DNA of 64,000 bases from VRUE01 sp963805455 (lineage in GTDB: Bacteria; Actinomycetota; Thermoleophilia; Solirubrobacterales; 70-9), in NCBI GenBank assembly GCA_963805455.1, contig CAWDUJ010000013.1:1-64000 (forward strand). Direction: 5' to 3'. The notes beneath the pieces were generated by a model. It had not been told where the DNA came from, did no database searches, and saw only the letters and a program-made list of their open reading frames with translations. The first letter of the stretch is position 1. The number at the start of each line of letters is the position of its first letter. The translations under genes and the position numbers were made by a program. This document shows, in pieces, positions 61,107 through 64,000 of this stretch.

Positions 61107-61342
61107 ATTTGCCCCCTTTCGGGCCAGTGCTTTCGGCCTCGCCCATCGAAAGGGCCGAGGCCCTCAGATCGACGGTAACCCCTGGATTGGACGAGGTCAA
61201 CCGGGAAGCAAGCAAGGCGCGTTAGTCAGGCAAATCTCCCCAAGATCGAGGAGTGAAGAACCTGCCCGGTCGTGATCTCGCGTTGAGGGAGCCGGCGATA
61301 GCTCGGGGCAATCGCCTGATCGAGGTCGGGGCCTACGGTGCG

Positions 61343-61985
61343 CTATTTCAGCGTCCCGTTTTCCTTCCAGTTGATCTCGTAGACCAGCTCCCCGTCCCGG
61401 TCGGCCTAATAGTCGCCTCGATGCTCGTCCAGGCCCGTTTCCTCTCCGAGGCTGGTGCGCCGGGGCTTCTCGGCCCTCGGGAGTGCGGCGTCCAGCCCAA
61501 TTCGCTCGCGCTCCAGGTAGTGATTGAGCCGTCTCGAACTTCGACAAGCTCCCCTCCAAGCCTTCGACCTGCTGGCGAGCCTAGGTGAGTTCGCCCTGAA
61601 GCTCGGTGGCCTTTTCCCCCGCTACTCGAAGGTCAGCGCTCTCAACGCGTTCGGCCGGAGCTTGGCCTTCTGGTCCTCGGAGTGGCGGATGAGGTCTTCG
61701 ACCCCCATCGCCACCAACTCGTTGAAGGTGACCGTCGATTCGGGGGCTCTGCCTTTTTCCCCGAGCTGACCTCGGAGTTGCCGCTGGGCCTCGCCAGGCT
61801 CGAAGACTTTGCGGTCGCCGTGGGTGACCCCAGCCATCAGGGCCATCGCATGGACGCGAGGGTCGGAGGGACCACGGACTCTGACGTAGCCGGCGAAGCC
61901 GTTTTTGATCTCCCGGCAAACAGTCTCAGCCTACTGGCACAGCTTCTCGCTCTCCTTCTTGGATTGTTTTGCAGGGTGGGGCTAA
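61343..61985 (-). pseudogene. Decayed coding sequence with several stops and frameshifts
   Basis: On the minus strand, protein-like sequence runs CREIKNGFAGYVRVRGPSDP, then FNELVAMGVEDLIRHSEDQK, ATELQGELT-stop-ARQQVEGLEG, YLERERIGLDAALPRAEK, and ends YEINWKENGTLK-stop. At least two in-frame stops and two frameshifts separate these pieces. Helical, charged composition (a coiled-coil in the middle) suggests one original cytoplasmic protein. I do not recognise the family. Outside it (61107-61342 and 61986-62104) I see no gene. Confidence 0.5.
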
Positions 61986-62104
61986 GACGGGCTCTCAGGT
62001 GAGGCCGAGCCCCGTCCCCCACTTCAAGAATCGCATTGGACTCGCGCCCGCTAAGGGCGGAACACCCGACGCGCAATCCGTTGACGTTCGGTTGACGCGA
62101 GAGA

Positions 62105-62136
62105 GGGGGATTTGGCTCGCTAGAGCCAACTCCCCC
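62105..62136 (-). terminator. Strong terminator after the Rrf2 gene
   Basis: GGGGGA and TTGGCTC pair with GAGCCAA and TCCCCC (13 bp with one internal mismatch) around a TAGC loop, starting 9 nt past the stop codon. The tail after it is TCTCTCG, a weak U-rich run. Confidence 0.65.
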
Positions 62137-62144
62137 GTCTCAAT

Positions 62145-62543
62145 TCAGATGAAGTACATCCCCGCGCCGGCCTCTTCGGCTTCGCGGCGGGCGACTTCTG
62201 CGATTGTGGTCTGGCCGAAGACCTTGCGCAGCGAGGTGACGCCCTCGGCCCAGATCCCCCCTGCCTCTTCGGCCTCCTGGCCGATCTTGCCGTCGAGGGT
62301 CTGGACGACCTCGAGGACGGTGATTTCATCGGCCGGGCGGGAGAGCGTGTAGCCGCCTTTCATCCCCCGGTGGGAGGTCAGGAGGCCGCCGCGGCGGAGC
62401 GTCGAGAACAGCTGCTCGAGGAACTGCTCGGGCATCCCGCGGCGCTCGGCGACCTCTTTTATCGGGACAGGGCGCTCGCCGGAGCGCGCCAGCTCCGCCA
62501 TCGCGACGACGGCGTAGCGGGACTTCGAGGTGATCGAGATCAC
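62145..62543 (-). CDS. Rrf2-family regulator, CymR-like (no Fe-S cysteines)
   Basis: Winged-helix repressor of 132 residues. The recognition region is MPEQFLEQLFSTLRRGGLL followed by RGMKGGYTLSRPADEITVLEV. The three cysteines that hold the Fe-S cluster in IscR/NsrR are absent, and the C-terminus ends GMYFI, recalling the YMFYI end of CymR, which controls cysteine genes with CysK as partner. cysK-cysE are 9 kb away, so a cysteine role is possible, but this is inference. GTG start. It is divergent from the response-regulator gene with 49 bp between starts. Confidence 0.8.
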   Translation of the reverse strand: MISITSKSRYAVVAMAELARSGERPVPIKEVAERRGMPEQFLEQLFSTLRRGGLLTSHRGMKGGYTLSRPADEITVLEVVQTLDGKIGQEAEEAGGIWAEGVTSLRKVFGQTTIAEVARREAEEAGAGMYFI

Positions 62544-62580
62544 CTGTCTTTTCTACCGCACGGACCGGACCCGGCTCGGC

Positions 62581-62586
62581 TAGGAT
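62581..62586 (+). promoter_or_regulatory. Leaderless-type -10 box of the response-regulator gene
   Basis: TAGGAT ends 6 nt before the TTG start at 62593. Confidence 0.4.
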
Positions 62587-62592
62587 CGATCT

Positions 62593-63216
62593 TTGGGTTC
62601 CGAGCGCCCACAATGCCTTGTGATCGACGGACACCCGCTGGTTCGCCTCGGAGTGCGCGAAGCCCTGCGGGGCGACTTCCAGGTCCACGAGAGCGCCAAC
62701 CGCGCCGAGGGCCTGGAACTGATCCGAGATGTCGGTTACATCGACGTCACGATCGTCGACCTGCGCCGCTGGGGGAACGGCGAGGGCGCCGAACTGAGTG
62801 GCCGTGAGGCGATCCGGACCCTGCGCAGGACCGAGCCCGGGATGGGGATAGTGGCCCACGGCGACCGGCCCGAGCGCCATATCGCCAACGCCGCCCTGCA
62901 GGCGGGCGCAACCGCCTACGTCGCCAGAACCGCAAGTCCCGAGGACCTTCGGCGCGCGGTCGAGGCCGCGATCGAACAGGAACAGTTCGTCGACCCCGAG
63001 GTACCGCCGAAGGGGAGCCGGGGCCAGCTGACACGGCGCCATCGCCAGATCCTGCAGCTGATCGCCAACGGGGGATCGACGACGGCCGCGGCGCGCGAGC
63101 TCGGCCTCAGCGAGGAAACGGTGAAGACCCACACCAGGAACGCGCTCGGCCGGCTCGGGGCGCGCAACCGAACGCACGCGGTGGCGATCGCCCTGCGCGA
63201 GTCGCTGATCGAGTAG
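62593..63216 (+). CDS. NarL/LuxR-type response regulator
   Basis: DNA-binding regulator of 207 residues from a TTG start. The receiver-like domain (about 6-125) has CLVIDGHPLVRLGVREAL, the phospho-acceptor site TIVDLRRWG and AGATAYVARTAS with a Thr/Lys-region variant. Arg replaces the usual Lys near residue 110, so phosphorylation is not assured. The LuxR HTH (about 140-205) reads LTRRHRQILQLIANGGSTTAAARELGLSEETVKTHTRNALGRLG. No histidine kinase is adjacent. It converges with the HD-LuxR gene, 9 bp apart. Confidence 0.85.
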   Translation: MGSERPQCLVIDGHPLVRLGVREALRGDFQVHESANRAEGLELIRDVGYIDVTIVDLRRWGNGEGAELSGREAIRTLRRTEPGMGIVAHGDRPERHIANAALQAGATAYVARTASPEDLRRAVEAAIEQEQFVDPEVPPKGSRGQLTRRHRQILQLIANGGSTTAAARELGLSEETVKTHTRNALGRLGARNRTHAVAIALRESLIE

Positions 63217-63225
63217 CGGCGCCGG

Positions 63226-64000
63226 CTAGATCCAGCCGTGGTCGCGCGCGGTGAGCACGGCCTGGGCGCGGTCGACGGCGCCGATCTTGCCGTAGACGTT
63301 GTGGAGATGCGTCCGGATCGTCGAGACCGAGAGCTGCATCTCGCCCGCGATCTGCTTGTAGACCATGCCGTCGGAGAGGTAGCGGAGGACATCGAGCTCG
63401 CGGCTCGAGAGCGGGCAGGGCTCGGCGGTGCGCTGGCCCTCCTGGCGGGGGTAGGGCAGCTCGTAGAGCAACTCGCGCACCCCGTCGGGCTCGAGGCCGC
63501 AGCGCTTGGCGACCGTTCGCAGGCGCTCCGGGCTCGCCGCCTCTCCCTGCGCGTAATGGGCGATCATGTCGGCGGTGGCGACGAGCGCAGCAAGGCCATC
63601 GGCGTCATCGGCGTGATGGCGCTCGATCGCGACCGCGATCCGCTGCGGGACGTTCCAGCGTCGGGCCAGGACCCCGCCGACCAGGGCGTGGTCGATCCCG
63701 AGCTGCTCGCGTTCCTCGCGCAGGCGGTGCTCGGGGGTGTGGGTGACGGCGTCGAAATAGCTGCGGTGGCCGGGGTGGAGCTTGGAGATCACGAGCCGGC
63801 CGATGTCGTGGATCAGGGCCGCGACGGCGAGCTCGTCGCGCTCGGGCCAACCGACCGCGCGGCCGATCAGCTCGGCCGCCTGCTGGGTAGCCCTGGCGTG
63901 GACGCGGAAGCGCTCCGGCCGCAGCTCCCAGCCGCCGTTGGGCTCGAAGAAGTCGAAGACCGGCGCGGTCCCGGCGATCGCCAGCACCCCCGATGGCCTC
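63226..64000 (-). CDS. HDOD/HD-domain protein with C-terminal LuxR HTH, 5' end cut
   Basis: The frame runs to the right edge, so the N-terminus is missing. The visible part starts in an HDOD-like core (VLAIAGTAPVFDFFEPNG) with an HD pair (VAALIHDIGRLVISKLHPGH, then HALVGGVLARRWNVPQRIAVAIERHH). A LuxR HTH (about the last 65 residues: SSRELDVLRYLSDGMVYKQIAGEMQLSVSTIRTHLHNVYGKIG) is fused behind it. HDOD proteins often relay signals or bind nucleotides; fusion to a DNA-binding HTH would make it a one-component regulator. Ligand unknown. Confidence 0.85.
   Translation of the reverse strand, partial: RPSGVLAIAGTAPVFDFFEPNGGWELRPERFRVHARATQQAAELIGRAVGWPERDELAVAALIHDIGRLVISKLHPGHRSYFDAVTHTPEHRLREEREQLGIDHALVGGVLARRWNVPQRIAVAIERHHADDADGLAALVATADMIAHYAQGEAASPERLRTVAKRCGLEPDGVRELLYELPYPRQEGQRTAEPCPLSSRELDVLRYLSDGMVYKQIAGEMQLSVSTIRTHLHNVYGKIGAVDRAQAVLTARDHGWI

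Noticed and set aside
61986..62104. Possible tRNA or tmRNA remnant near the start of the decayed region
   Set aside because: No cloverleaf, anticodon stem or TTCGANTC loop could be built by eye.

Overview
The window is a single contig piece from a very GC-rich bacterium. Gene families, gene order and style (LeuA/CimA/IlvC branched-chain genes, MenA-F menaquinone genes, a DUF559/AbiEi-like protein, many secreted proteins with one N-terminal membrane anchor, frequent GTG starts and ATGA/GTGA stop-start overlaps) fit a Thermoleophilia/Solirubrobacterales-type actinobacterium. That placement is an inference from gene content; no rRNA gene is present. No tRNA, CRISPR array, insertion sequence or prophage was seen.

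Layout. 1-3371: partial tyrS (-) divergent from a class A penicillin-binding protein (+). 3372-16486 (-): a long amino-acid block, leuL leader peptide, leuA, a palindrome-flanked DUF559 gene, an XRE-cupin regulator, leuC, leuD, a Tam-like methyltransferase, leuB, ilvE, cimA, a DegT aminotransferase, argH and mpg. 16536-18507: MFS exporter (+) and a secreted Ca-binding repeat protein (-). 18646-22954: serA, serC and ilvC (-) with a cupin gene (+). 23033-34717: menaquinone genes menE (-), menB, menA, menC, menD (+) and menF (-), the last in an ilvB-ilvN-menF operon. 34743-39775: SqdB-type epimerase (-) and three membrane glycosyltransferases (+). 39727-44930: type II NADH dehydrogenase and gatCAB (-). 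44953-48650: secreted and membrane proteins and a GMC oxidoreductase. 48697-53507 (-): cysK-cysE-pcrA-folD. 53526-61106: exported proteins, including a PQQ-type sugar dehydrogenase and a cluster of at least six paralogous membrane-anchored surface proteins, several of them broken. 61343-64000: a decayed gene, a CymR-like Rrf2 regulator, a response regulator and a partial HD/HDOD-LuxR protein.

How the genes work together. The core is de novo synthesis of Leu, Ile (citramalate route), Val, Ser, Cys and Arg, plus menaquinone used by the type II NADH dehydrogenase. The leu block has a clear attenuator: a leader peptide with five consecutive Leu codons, whose Leu-codon run is perfectly complementary to the leuA Shine-Dalgarno.

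The most unusual signals are two small repeat families. (1) A roughly 70-nt intergenic element encodes a mini-ORF of the form (M/V)SAERA...RAKRE. In the menB/menA and serC/serA junctions its start overlaps the upstream stop codon and its stop overlaps the downstream start codon (ATGA/GTGA at both ends). It recurs before ilvC, gatC and leuB and at the end of a glycosyltransferase gene. (2) A 49-bp palindrome occurs at both ends of the DUF559 gene and once more downstream of menD. I also see leaderless-type promoters (a TAnnnT box 6-9 nt before the start codon) at about ten first genes, and a Rex-like operator before ndh.
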